Position numbers and translations under genes: made by a program
In this document: one piece after another, positions 23,118 through 32,618 of the stretch
How the letters are laid out: the number at the start of each line of letters is the position of its first letter
Position numbering within the stretch: the stretch's first letter is position 1
Source: Paludibacteraceae bacterium
GTDB taxonomy: Bacteria; Bacteroidota; Bacteroidia; Bacteroidales; Paludibacteraceae
Direction: 5' to 3'
Assembly (NCBI GenBank): GCA_024399835.1
Contig: JAKSNK010000007.1
Span: 1-64,000, forward strand
DNA length: 64,000 nt
The notes under the pieces: model-generated
What the model saw: only the letters and a program-made list of their open reading frames with translations
What the model was told of the DNA's origin: nothing
Database searches by the model: none

Positions 23118-24448
23118 AAAAAGGTTATCTTTTATTCTTTTTGTTGCTCAGTGCAACTTTTGGTTTTCAATCTTCTAATGCGGTGGCTGCTGATAGAGCA
23201 CACACATTAAAAGTGTACAACTGGCAGGACTATATAGACATGGATAATGTCCTCAATAAATTCCCTGATTGGTACAAAGAACAAACAGGCGAAGATGTAG
23301 TCATAAATTATCAGACTTTTGACATCAACGAGAATATGCTCACCCAGATTGAAATGGGACATGAGGATTACGATGTAATTTGTCCGTCTGAGTATATCAT
23401 TGAGCGCATGCTGCGTAATAATTTATTGTTGCCTATTGACAAAAATTTCGGTTCTACACCCGACTATACCAAATTGGTTGCTCCGTTTGCAGTAGATAAA
23501 TTCCAACAAATGGCTCCCGACAGCACTTATACGGTCAGCGATTATACCGTAGGTTATATGTGGGGTACAACGGGCATTCTCTACAATGCCGACTTGGTGG
23601 ATGGCAGCCAATTGAATAGTTGGGGCTGTCTGCAAAACCCTGAGTTCAAAAATCGTATCTTGATGAAAGATGCCTTCCGTGATGTTTACTCCGTCGTTGT
23701 GCTTTATTGTTATAAAGACGAAATAGCAGCAGGCACGGAAACGCGCGACGACTTGGTGGCTCGCGTTACGCCTGAGCGTATCAAGCGTGTCGAGGACTTC
23801 CTGATTGGTATGAAAGAAAATATCGCCGGATGGGAAGTGGACTTTGGTAAAGAGGAAATGACCAAAGGCAAAACATGGATGGATCTGATATGGTCGGGTG
23901 ATGCACAATGGGCTATTGACGAGGCACCCGAAGATGTTCATCTCGAATATATTATTCCCGAAGAAGGCAGTAATGTGTGGTTTGACGGTTGGTGCATTCC
24001 TAAGTATGCCCAAAACACCAAAGCCGCCAGTTACTTCATCAACTATATGTGTATGCCCGAAAACGCTATCCTCAACATGGAGGAAATTGGTTATGTGAGC
24101 GTTATTGCCGACTCTACTATCTTGGCTTGGGCAAACGACGAGGACATTGAGGAAACGGCAGACCTGACTTATTTCTTTGGCGAAGGTGCTGATTCTATCC
24201 ATGCCAACCAGGTCTTCTATCCTGATTTGAGCATTATCAATCGCTGCGCATTGATGCACGATTGCAACGAACATACCGAAGACATGTTGAATATGTGGAA
24301 TCATGTCAAGGGCGATAACCTGAACAAGACAATGTTGATTATCTTGGGTTGCATACTCTCGTTAATCGCCGTAGGAATTATTGTTCGTATGGTTGTTAAA
24401 CGCCGCAAGCAGTCCAAACAAAATAAACATCATAAAAATAAAAAATAA
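23114..24448 (+). CDS. potD: Polyamine-binding protein PotD with C-terminal membrane anchor
   Basis: Periplasmic binding protein for spermidine or putrescine. The signal peptide is MKKGYLLFFLLLSATFGFQS and the mature start is LKVYNWQDYIDMDN, the PotD hallmark; WMDLIWSGDAQWAIDE and VWFDGWCIPK fit the ligand pocket. Unusually, residues ~403-425 form a transmembrane helix (IILGCILSLIAVGIIVRMVV) with a Lys/Arg/His-rich cytosolic tail. This suggests the binding protein is tethered in the inner membrane beside its permease rather than being soluble or a lipoprotein. 444 residues against ~350 in E. coli. Confidence 0.9.
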   Translation: MKKGYLLFFLLLSATFGFQSSNAVAADRAHTLKVYNWQDYIDMDNVLNKFPDWYKEQTGEDVVINYQTFDINENMLTQIEMGHEDYDVICPSEYIIERMLRNNLLLPIDKNFGSTPDYTKLVAPFAVDKFQQMAPDSTYTVSDYTVGYMWGTTGILYNADLVDGSQLNSWGCLQNPEFKNRILMKDAFRDVYSVVVLYCYKDEIAAGTETRDDLVARVTPERIKRVEDFLIGMKENIAGWEVDFGKEEMTKGKTWMDLIWSGDAQWAIDEAPEDVHLEYIIPEEGSNVWFDGWCIPKYAQNTKAASYFINYMCMPENAILNMEEIGYVSVIADSTILAWANDEDIEETADLTYFFGEGADSIHANQVFYPDLSIINRCALMHDCNEHTEDMLNMWNHVKGDNLNKTMLIILGCILSLIAVGIIVRMVVKRRKQSKQNKHHKNKK

Positions 24449-27376
24449 ATGAAACACTGGCAAATCAGTCTATGCTTACTCTTCGCCCTGTTGCCCAATG
24501 TTTGGGGCAATGAGGTGGAGGAGCACTATGCCGAAGTAAAACAGGCATACATCAATCGGGAGAAGAATGCACAAAACGACCTGAAGCAGTACCTTCGTGA
24601 CTATCCTTACACTACTTATTACAGCAGTGTGCAGAACATGATAGGCGTACTTCAGGTGGAAAAATTGCGCTACAAGAATGCCGTCAAGACATTCGACAAA
24701 GTGCAATGGAAGCAGTTGGAACGGCAGGAACAACCGGTCTTTTTCTTCTATCGGGGTATTGCTTATCTCAAGCAAAACATGTTCAAGGAGGCATCTTCAT
24801 GCTTCAAAGCTTTGCGCGAAAAGGATAGCCCGTATGCCTTGCAGGGCAAGTTCTACTATGCGTACTGCTGGTATCTGCAAGAGGAGTACGACAAGGCATT
24901 GCCTGATTTGCTGTCTCTGGAAACGACTTCCGAATACAAGGAGATTGCCCCGTATTTGGTGGCACAAATCTACTATGCGCAGCATAACGAGGAGTTGGCT
25001 GCCACTCGCGCACGGCAGTTGTTGGCGCAATACCCCAATAACAAGCATAACGGCGAGATGGAGCGTATCCTGGGTGAGATTGACTACAATGCCGGTCGCT
25101 ACGAAGAGGCAGCCGAACGACTGACACGCTATGAGCAGTCTTTCCGTGAACAGGAGCGCGAAGTGCTTCGCGAAGATATCTTCCTGCTGGGAATGGCACA
25201 ATACAAATTGGAGCAGTATAAAACGGCGGTCACCAACTTCAAGCGCATCAAACTGCAGCAAGACTCATTGTCCGAGAAAGTGTGCCTGAATTTGGGACAT
25301 GCTTATGTCAAATTAGAGGATATTGAGAAGGCAAAACTCAGTTATCAGGCGGCTATGCGGTACAAAATCAATCCGCAGGTTCGCGAAGAAGCCATGTACA
25401 ACTATGCTTTGTGTACTTACAAAAAAGGTACTGCACTTGGGGAGAGTATCAATGCCTTCAATGATTTTCTGAAAGAATATCCCAATACTTCTCATGCAGA
25501 GTCGGTATATGAGTTGTTGGCAGCCATGTATATGACCAGCAAGAACTACGCTGCGGCATTGGATGCCGTGTGTGCTATCAAAAATCCCAATAGCAAACTG
25601 CAGGAAACGAAACAATTCTTGCGCTATCAGTTGGGAGCCGATGCGTTATTGCAGGGCAAGAACCAGGAGGTCATCAGTTGGATGTCAGAAGTGATTCAGA
25701 ATGCTTCTTCCGCTTCAAACTACAAGACAGAGGCATACTTTTATCGTGCCGAAGCGCGCTATCGGTTGAAGCAGTACGAGGCAGCAATGACCGACTTGAT
25801 CAATTACCGCCAGCAGAAGTCCTTCCAGCAGTCGCCCAACAGGGTTATGGCGGATTATTTGCAGGGGTATGTGTCCTTTAATTTGAAGAAATACACGCCT
25901 GCTCAGGGATGCTTCGAGTGCTTTGTGGCAAACGACGAGGCGAAAGGCAACAAGGTCGTTTATGCCGATGCTCTCAACCGCATTGGCGACTGCCAGTTTA
26001 ATTCGCGCCAATTCGCGGCTGCTGCAGATACCTACCAGCGGGTGATTGATTTTGGCAAGCAGGGTGCTGATTATGCCATCTTCCAGCGCGGTTATGTTTT
26101 GGGACTGATGCGGCAATACACGGACAAGGTTAATATGATGGAGCAATTGCTCAAAACTTATCCCAAATCCGATTATGCCGATGATGCCCTCTATGAAATC
26201 GCTCGCGCACACTTGCAAAAAGATGAGAGTATGGCGGCGATTGACGCTTATTCGCGATTGGTTACGGCATATCCTACCAGTTCCTTCGCACGCATTGCTT
26301 CCTTGGAGCGGGGTATGATTTACCGCAATATGGGGCAGTACGAAGATGCTGTTCGGGCTTTCCGACAGACCATCTCCGATTATCCTGCTACCGAACAGGC
26401 ATATTCTGCCCTTGATGCCATGGAGCAGATTTGTGTGGAGCAAAACAGGGTGTCTGACTATTTGGCATATACGCAGGAACTTCCCAAGTTGAATATGTCC
26501 GTTTCGTCCAAAGAGGACTCCCTGACTTATGTGGCTGGCGAAATGCAGTATATGTTGGGCAAATACAAAGAGGCAGCCGCAGCAATGGATGCCTATTTGG
26601 CGCACTATTGTCCGGGAGGAAGACATTGCTTGGCAGCCACTTACAATGCTGCCGATTGCTATTATCGCTTGCAGGACGAGGACAAGGCATTGTCCTTATA
26701 CCTCGCTTTGACCAAGTTTGACAACAATCCTTACGAGGCGGAAACCTACACACGCATTGCCGAAATAGCGTTTGACAAGCAGGACTATGCACAGGCGCGC
26801 ATCTACTTCGAGAAGATGACATCCATCGGGCTCAAGCAGAAAGATTTGGCTGCGGCTAAATTGGGAGTGCTGCGCTCGTCGGCTTTGTTGAATGATTATC
26901 CGTCGGTTATTGCTATCGCTTCGGATATATTGTCCGACAACGACATCTCTGCCGAAGTGCGCCGCGAGGCACTCTATAATCGTGCCAAAGCGTATGTCTG
27001 TCAGGCACAGTACGGACTGGCTGTGGCAGACTTGACCGTTCTCGCAAAAGATGTGCGTGTAGCCGAAGGTGCCGAAGCCAAATATCTGTTGGCACAGGTA
27101 TATTTCAACCAGGGCAATCTGGAGGACAGCGAGAGCGAGATTATGTCTTTTGCCGGCATGAACACACAACATCAGTATTGGTTGGCTAAGAGTCTGATTT
27201 TGCTTTCAGACATCAATTTGGCAAAGTCGGATGCTTTCCAAGCCAAGCAGTACTTGCTGACTTTGCAGCAGAACTATAAGGGACAGGACGATATTCAGTC
27301 TATCGTATCTGCCAAATTGCAGCAAATAGAATTGTCAGAACAACCACAAATTGAAACAGAGGAGGAAGAATTATGA
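24449..27376 (+). CDS. Large periplasmic TPR-repeat protein
   Basis: 975 residues: signal peptide MKHWQISLCLLFALLPNVWG followed almost entirely by tetratricopeptide repeats (recurrent Y-x-x-A-x-x-x-F/Y-x-x-L and YPxSxYxxxA/L patterns such as ALYEIARAHLQKDESMAAID), probably more than 20 units. It begins at the base after the potD stop and overlaps the next gene by 4 bp (ATGA). TPR solenoids scaffold protein complexes. Paired with the following outer-membrane barrel it may form a periplasm/outer-membrane assembly; that pairing is inference from gene order. Confidence 0.85.
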   Translation: MKHWQISLCLLFALLPNVWGNEVEEHYAEVKQAYINREKNAQNDLKQYLRDYPYTTYYSSVQNMIGVLQVEKLRYKNAVKTFDKVQWKQLERQEQPVFFFYRGIAYLKQNMFKEASSCFKALREKDSPYALQGKFYYAYCWYLQEEYDKALPDLLSLETTSEYKEIAPYLVAQIYYAQHNEELAATRARQLLAQYPNNKHNGEMERILGEIDYNAGRYEEAAERLTRYEQSFREQEREVLREDIFLLGMAQYKLEQYKTAVTNFKRIKLQQDSLSEKVCLNLGHAYVKLEDIEKAKLSYQAAMRYKINPQVREEAMYNYALCTYKKGTALGESINAFNDFLKEYPNTSHAESVYELLAAMYMTSKNYAAALDAVCAIKNPNSKLQETKQFLRYQLGADALLQGKNQEVISWMSEVIQNASSASNYKTEAYFYRAEARYRLKQYEAAMTDLINYRQQKSFQQSPNRVMADYLQGYVSFNLKKYTPAQGCFECFVANDEAKGNKVVYADALNRIGDCQFNSRQFAAAADTYQRVIDFGKQGADYAIFQRGYVLGLMRQYTDKVNMMEQLLKTYPKSDYADDALYEIARAHLQKDESMAAIDAYSRLVTAYPTSSFARIASLERGMIYRNMGQYEDAVRAFRQTISDYPATEQAYSALDAMEQICVEQNRVSDYLAYTQELPKLNMSVSSKEDSLTYVAGEMQYMLGKYKEAAAAMDAYLAHYCPGGRHCLAATYNAADCYYRLQDEDKALSLYLALTKFDNNPYEAETYTRIAEIAFDKQDYAQARIYFEKMTSIGLKQKDLAAAKLGVLRSSALLNDYPSVIAIASDILSDNDISAEVRREALYNRAKAYVCQAQYGLAVADLTVLAKDVRVAEGAEAKYLLAQVYFNQGNLEDSESEIMSFAGMNTQHQYWLAKSLILLSDINLAKSDAFQAKQYLLTLQQNYKGQDDIQSIVSAKLQQIELSEQPQIETEEEEL

Positions 27377-29082
27377 AAAATCTAAAATCTTTGTTCGCCA
27401 TTACTATTGGTTCGTTATTTATCCTTCCGTCTTCCTTTGCGCAACAGGATACCTTGTCGCGTTCGGTGACTGTTGAGCGCGAATTTCAGCCCATTATTCA
27501 GAGTGCGGGTAAACTCAATATCTCGCCCAAGCGCCTTGAGATTCAGGAGCCGAAGGTAGAGATGGAATACTCCGATTATTCGGCGGTAGAATCTTCTTTC
27601 TTCAATGCCAAACCGATGCGTTTCCCCTCCAAACCTTTCCCCGAGCAAGTCATTCCCGTGGGCAAATTAGAGGGGGCTGTAGGGCATCATAATACTTATC
27701 TTGATTTCCTCTATCGCGTGCCCGTTTCAGGGAAAGCGTCCAAAGGGGTTATCTTGAATCTGTTTGCACATCATGAAGCCGCTTATGGATTAAAAATGCA
27801 CGAAGAGTCCTCTGTCGGAATGGACTTTGTCAAGCAGTTCTCCGGGTTGGACATTTATTTTGATGTCTTGGGTAAACATAATTTCTTTACCCGCTACGGA
27901 AGATACTTTGTGGAAGATAAAACGCTCTCCATTGATCGTTTTAGGGACTTGGCGTCCGACGACAAACAGTCTGTTTGGACGGTTAATGCCAATGTCGGCG
28001 TGCGTTCCAAGAAGACCGCCGACATCCAATACAAGGTGCAAACCGGCTACCAGGTTTTCATATTGCCTTCGCAAGTGGCTGAGCACCAGATTAACACACT
28101 CGGTAATGTGGAATGGAATGGCGACGAACATCGTGTCGGGGCTGATTTGGTTGTAAGGAACGCTTTCTATTCTGTAGAAGACAATCTTTGGTTGGCTACG
28201 GATACCGACCGTTTCAGCAATAGTCGGCACGGCATTCGTATTCATCCGTACTATAAGTATATGGGAGAGCGCGTGCGCGTGCGTGTTGGCGCACATATAG
28301 ACATGAATATCGGCAAAGGACAGATGATGTCCTCCAACGAGCAAATCAGTTTTGCACCGTCGCCCGATATCTTTGTCGAATACCGCATTATTCCTTCTTG
28401 GCTGGCTGTTTATGCCGGAGCGGAAGGACAATTCGGTTACGGTACGCTGGATAATTATATGGCATATTGTCCTTATCGTCCTGCTTCTTCGGGGGTTGCT
28501 TCACGGCATGTGGCATCTTATATTCCTGTGGATGCCTTCTTGGGCTTTAAGATTCGTGCTACCGACAATCTCCTGTTGGATGTATATGCACGGTATGCCT
28601 ATATGAAGAATCAGGTTGATATGTATGCAGATTCACTTACTACAACGCCGCTGGGATTCTTGGATTACAACTATTCGGACTACCAACGCTGGAAAGTGGG
28701 ACTGGAACTTACCTATCATTATCAGGATATTGTCCGTCTGTTGGTTAGTGGAAACTATAACCATTGGATAGGAGTTACCAATCCTATTGTTTACGACCGT
28801 CCTGCTTGGGATTTGCGGGTTCGCGTAGATGCGCATATTGATTCGCATTGGTCGCTCTATAGCGACAATGTATTTGCCGGTGCCGTCAATCGGAATACTT
28901 GGCAAGGAGATTCAAAAGGAAAGGCATATATAGACTTGTCTTTGGGTGCAAGGTATGACTTTAATACCAATTTGGGTCTCTACCTGCAACTTGACAATTA
29001 CATCAACCGCAAAAACGACCTCTTCTATGCGTACCAGTCGCACGGTATTCATTGCCTTGCCGGAGTATGTTGGAAGTTCTAA
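27373..29082 (+). CDS. Outer-membrane beta-barrel protein
   Basis: 569 residues: signal peptide MKNLKSLFAITIGSLFILPS, a ~100-residue N-terminal region (SVTVEREFQPIIQSAGKLNI, a motif common in Bacteroidota barrel proteins), then amphipathic strands with aromatic belts and a terminal Phe (HCLAGVCWKF). No plug domain or CarboxypepD-like repeat is visible, so it is a porin-like or assembly-related barrel rather than a full TonB receptor, although automatic annotation may call it that. Translationally coupled to the TPR protein (ATGA). Confidence 0.75.
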   Translation: MKNLKSLFAITIGSLFILPSSFAQQDTLSRSVTVEREFQPIIQSAGKLNISPKRLEIQEPKVEMEYSDYSAVESSFFNAKPMRFPSKPFPEQVIPVGKLEGAVGHHNTYLDFLYRVPVSGKASKGVILNLFAHHEAAYGLKMHEESSVGMDFVKQFSGLDIYFDVLGKHNFFTRYGRYFVEDKTLSIDRFRDLASDDKQSVWTVNANVGVRSKKTADIQYKVQTGYQVFILPSQVAEHQINTLGNVEWNGDEHRVGADLVVRNAFYSVEDNLWLATDTDRFSNSRHGIRIHPYYKYMGERVRVRVGAHIDMNIGKGQMMSSNEQISFAPSPDIFVEYRIIPSWLAVYAGAEGQFGYGTLDNYMAYCPYRPASSGVASRHVASYIPVDAFLGFKIRATDNLLLDVYARYAYMKNQVDMYADSLTTTPLGFLDYNYSDYQRWKVGLELTYHYQDIVRLLVSGNYNHWIGVTNPIVYDRPAWDLRVRVDAHIDSHWSLYSDNVFAGAVNRNTWQGDSKGKAYIDLSLGARYDFNTNLGLYLQLDNYINRKNDLFYAYQSHGIHCLAGVCWKF

Positions 29083-29095
29083 AGCGGTTCATTAC

Positions 29096-29181
29096 GGGTC
29101 TTTGCCGACGGCGGACCGACGGCGAACCGATAGATTATAGGGTCTTTGCCGACGGTCGACCGACGGTCGAATTATAGATTA
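29096..29181. repeat. Tandem ~43-bp intergenic repeat
   Basis: GGGTCTTTGCCGACGG begins two similar units (29096-29138, 29140-29181). Each contains an internal CCGACGG duplication and ends in a TAGATTA phrase. It fills the gap between the barrel gene and the CCA-transferase gene. GC-rich relative to the surroundings; function unknown. Confidence 0.65.
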
Positions 29182-29226
29182 AGGTGATATTATTGAGACA
29201 ATAAAGAGCAAAAACGAATAGAATAA

Positions 29227-30654
29227 ATGCTTATTCAAGACCAAAAAATAGAGAATCCTATTCTTCATCTCGTAGGCGATACGGCTGACGGGATGGGTTT
29301 GGAGTGCTATGTTATCGGTGGATGGGTACGCGACTTAATCTTGCATCGCCCATCTAACGACATTGACATCGTTACCATCGGTCGTGGTATTGAGTTGGCA
29401 GAGGCAGTTGCCAAACATTTAGGCAAACATGCCCATTTGAGCGTTTTTCGTACCTATGGAACGGCACAAGTCAAGTGGCATGATATAGAACTTGAATTTG
29501 TAGGAGCACGGAGAGAAAGTTATCGGCATGACAGCCGTAATCCCATTGTCGAAGACGGCACATTGGAGGAAGACCAGAATAGACGGGACTTCACCATCAA
29601 CGCAATGGCTATTTGCCTCAATAAGGCACGCTATGGCGAATTGTTAGACCCCTTTGACGGCATGTACGACCTCGAAGAATGCACCATTCGTACCCCACTC
29701 GACCCGGACATCACTTTTTCGGACGATCCGCTGCGTATGATGCGCGCCGTGCGCTTTGCTGCACAATTGGGTTTCACTTTGGACGATGAGACTTTTGATG
29801 CCATTGCACGCAACAAAGACCGTATCAATATTATCACACGCGAACGCATTGTTGATGAACTCAATAAGATTATGGGTTCTATTCGTCCCTCTATCGGTTG
29901 GAAACTGCTTGACTCCACAGGACTGCTACCGCTCATTTTCCCGGAAATAGCGGACCTTAAAGGAATAGTTATCAAGGAGGGCAAAGGGCATAAAGATATC
30001 TTCTTGCACACATTGCAAGTACTGGACAATGTCGCCGTCAAATCGGATAATCTGTGGCTTCGTTGGGCTGCCCTCTTGCACGATATAGGCAAACCGAAGT
30101 CCAAAGCATGGGACGAACAGGCGGGATGGACTTTCCGTAATCATAACTATATCGGAGCAAAAATGATTCCGCGTATCTTCAAGAAGATGAAGATGCCCCA
30201 AAACGAAAAGATGGATTATATCGTCAAAATGGTCGATTTGCACATGCGTCCCATCAATCTTATCGAGGATACCGTTACCGACTCTGCCGTCCGTCGCCTG
30301 CTCTTCGAGGCAGGAGACGACATAGACGATTTGATGCTTCTTTGCGATGCCGACATCACTTCTCGCAATGCCGAGAAAGTGGAGCGCTTCCATAAAAACT
30401 ACGAATTGGTACGACAAAAAATGGTCGAATTGGAGGAGCGTGACCGCATTCGCAATTTCCAACCGCCCGTGCGCGGAGACGAAATTATGGAAATACTGCA
30501 TCTCGAACCGTGTTCGATTGTGGGAGAACTCAAACAAAAAATAAAAGACGCCATTCTCGACGGTATCATACCCAATGAATACGAGGCAGCAAAAGCATAT
30601 TTGCTCCAACAAGCCCAAGAAATGAATTTATTGCCTCATAACTCTAAACTCTAA
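29227..30654 (+). CDS. cca: CCA tRNA nucleotidyltransferase with HD domain
   Basis: Adds or repairs the CCA end of tRNAs. N-terminal nucleotidyltransferase motifs: GGWVRDL and DIDIVT (about residues 29-45; the two catalytic Asp), then RRDFTINAMA and the RNA-binding FSDDPLRMMRAVRFAAQLGF. The HD phosphohydrolase domain is marked by HDIGKP (about residue 281). 475 residues fits the Bacteroidota form. No promoter box was seen close upstream; the leader contains the tandem repeat. A poly(A) polymerase is the alternative family member but less likely. Confidence 0.88.
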   Translation: MLIQDQKIENPILHLVGDTADGMGLECYVIGGWVRDLILHRPSNDIDIVTIGRGIELAEAVAKHLGKHAHLSVFRTYGTAQVKWHDIELEFVGARRESYRHDSRNPIVEDGTLEEDQNRRDFTINAMAICLNKARYGELLDPFDGMYDLEECTIRTPLDPDITFSDDPLRMMRAVRFAAQLGFTLDDETFDAIARNKDRINIITRERIVDELNKIMGSIRPSIGWKLLDSTGLLPLIFPEIADLKGIVIKEGKGHKDIFLHTLQVLDNVAVKSDNLWLRWAALLHDIGKPKSKAWDEQAGWTFRNHNYIGAKMIPRIFKKMKMPQNEKMDYIVKMVDLHMRPINLIEDTVTDSAVRRLLFEAGDDIDDLMLLCDADITSRNAEKVERFHKNYELVRQKMVELEERDRIRNFQPPVRGDEIMEILHLEPCSIVGELKQKIKDAILDGIIPNEYEAAKAYLLQQAQEMNLLPHNSKL

Positions 30655-30696
30655 ACTGTAGGAAGCTCCGCTTTCGTCCTCTAAACTAATAAATAT

Positions 30697-32160
30697 ATGT
30701 TACAGATTTACAACACATTAACTCGTCAAAAAGAGTATTTCCGTCCGATACACGAAGGACATGTTGGTATCTATGTTTGCGGTCCGACGGTCTATGGCGA
30801 TGCCCATTTGGGACATGCTCGTCCTGCTATTACTTTCGACCTGCTCTATCGTTATCTCTTGCACCTCGGATATAAAGTGCGCTATGTGCGGAATATCACC
30901 GATGTGGGGCACCTTGAGCATGATGCAGACGAGGGCGAAGATAAAATAGCAAAAAAAGCCCGTCTGGAGCAATTGGAGCCGATGGAAGTAGTACAGTACT
31001 ATACCAATCGTTATCATCGCGATATGGCGGCTCTAAATGTCTTACCGCCCACGATTGAACCGCATGCCAGCGGACATATTATCGAACAGATAAATTTTGT
31101 CCAAAAAATCCTTGACAAAGGGTATGCTTACATTAGCAACGGATCCGTGTATATGGATGTCGAAAAATACGCCCAGGATTTCCCCTATGGCAAACTGTCA
31201 GGGCGTAATCTCGAGGAGATAAAAACGGAAACGCGCGAATTGGACGGTCAGGATGAGAAAAAACACAGTTACGATTTCGCATTGTGGAAAAAGGCATCGC
31301 CTGAGCATATCATGCACTGGCCCAGTCCGTGGAGCGAAGGTTTTCCCGGATGGCACATGGAGTGCTCTACCATGGGAACCAAATACCTTGGCGAAGAATT
31401 TGACATCCATGGCGGTGGATTGGACCTTATGTTCCCCCATCACGAAGCAGAAATAGCGCAAAGTTGTGCCGCTTTAGGGCATGACAGCGTGCACTATTGG
31501 ATGCACAACAACATGATTACCATTGCCGGCAAGAAAATGGGTAAATCGTACAATAACTTCATTACTTTGGAGCAGTTCTTCAAGGGCGAACACGAACTTC
31601 TTTCCAAGCCGTTCTCCCCGATGACTATACGCTTTTTCATCCTTATGGCGCACTATCGCTCTACGGTAGATTTCTCGTCCGAAGCACTCGAAGCGGCAGA
31701 AAAGGGATTGGCACGCCTTACCGAAGCGTATAATCGTTTGACAAAACTGCAACCGGGCGACAAAACGACCGTCGAACTCTCGTCCTTACGCCAATTGTGC
31801 GAAGAAGCAATGGAGGATGACCTCAATTCACCCATTGTGATATCACACTTGTTTGATTCTGCACGCGCCATCAATACCGTATTTGATGGAAAAGCCACCA
31901 TTTCATCGGCAGACTTGGACGAATTGCGCGATGTATGGAAAACATTCGTAGTGGATATATTGGGACTTCAAATGGAGGAAAATGCTGCTGCCAACGGCAC
32001 ACAAGATGCCTACAAGGGCGCTATTGACCTCTTGCTTAATATCCGTCTTGCAGCCAAGCAGAACAAAGATTGGGCAACCAGCGATAAAATCCGTAACGAA
32101 CTGACCGCACTTGGTTTTACCGTTAAGGATACCAAGGACGGATTTGAATGGTCTCTGTAA
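30697..32160 (+). CDS. cysS: Cysteinyl-tRNA synthetase
   Basis: Charges tRNA-Cys. Class I motifs: [18 protein letters not shown] (HIGH-type motif, with the zinc-ligand Cys) near residues 27-44, WHMECSTM and HHEAEIAQ (zinc ligands), and [10 protein letters not shown] (KMSKS-type, about residues 275-284). 487 residues is normal. It follows the CCA-transferase by 42 bp; the gap contains a GGAAGC/GCTTTC hairpin-like phrase and a TCTAAACTCTAAACT repeat. yraN starts on its stop codon. Confidence 0.95.
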   Translation: MLQIYNTLTRQKEYFRPIHEGHVGIYVCGPTVYGDAHLGHARPAITFDLLYRYLLHLGYKVRYVRNITDVGHLEHDADEGEDKIAKKARLEQLEPMEVVQYYTNRYHRDMAALNVLPPTIEPHASGHIIEQINFVQKILDKGYAYISNGSVYMDVEKYAQDFPYGKLSGRNLEEIKTETRELDGQDEKKHSYDFALWKKASPEHIMHWPSPWSEGFPGWHMECSTMGTKYLGEEFDIHGGGLDLMFPHHEAEIAQSCAALGHDSVHYWMHNNMITIAGKKMGKSYNNFITLEQFFKGEHELLSKPFSPMTIRFFILMAHYRSTVDFSSEALEAAEKGLARLTEAYNRLTKLQPGDKTTVELSSLRQLCEEAMEDDLNSPIVISHLFDSARAINTVFDGKATISSADLDELRDVWKTFVVDILGLQMEENAAANGTQDAYKGAIDLLLNIRLAAKQNKDWATSDKIRNELTALGFTVKDTKDGFEWSL

Positions 32161-32618
32161 TGGCATTCTTCCATTTGCATAGACCCGACGATAAAGGGAA
32201 TTGGGGTGAATCAATTGCAGCCAACCTGCTGAAGCAGAAGGGCTACGAGATTATCGACCAGAACCTCAAAGTCGATGCTAAGGAAATAGATGTTATTGCT
32301 GCCAATGACGAATATATCGTTTTTTGCGAAGTAAAAACCCGTACTTCTACCTTTGCCGGACATCCCGAGCAGTTTGTTGATAGGGAAAAACAAAGGAATA
32401 TGGTTTTTGCAGCAAACGCGTATATTAAGCGTAATGGCGAAAAACGCAAACCGAGATTTGATATTATCGGCATATTGATTAATTCGGAAACAAAAGAAAT
32501 AATTGAGTTGACTCATTGGGAAGATGCCTTCTTTCCCCCGCAACGAACCGTTCATTCGTCCTCTTATTCAGGTACCAACAGATGGCATACCAAATCAACT
32601 CTGAAACATAGAAAATGA
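32160..32618 (+). CDS. YraN/UPF0102 family nuclease-like protein
   Basis: 152 residues. The family core is visible: [17 protein letters not shown], then [20 protein letters not shown], an ExK-type catalytic centre of restriction-endonuclease-like folds, and [16 protein letters not shown]. Biological role is unsettled. The ATG used overlaps the cysS stop (TAATG); a slightly earlier alternative start is unlikely. mnmG overlaps its end by 4 bp. Confidence 0.88.
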   Translation: MAFFHLHRPDDKGNWGESIAANLLKQKGYEIIDQNLKVDAKEIDVIAANDEYIVFCEVKTRTSTFAGHPEQFVDREKQRNMVFAANAYIKRNGEKRKPRFDIIGILINSETKEIIELTHWEDAFFPPQRTVHSSSYSGTNRWHTKSTLKHRK

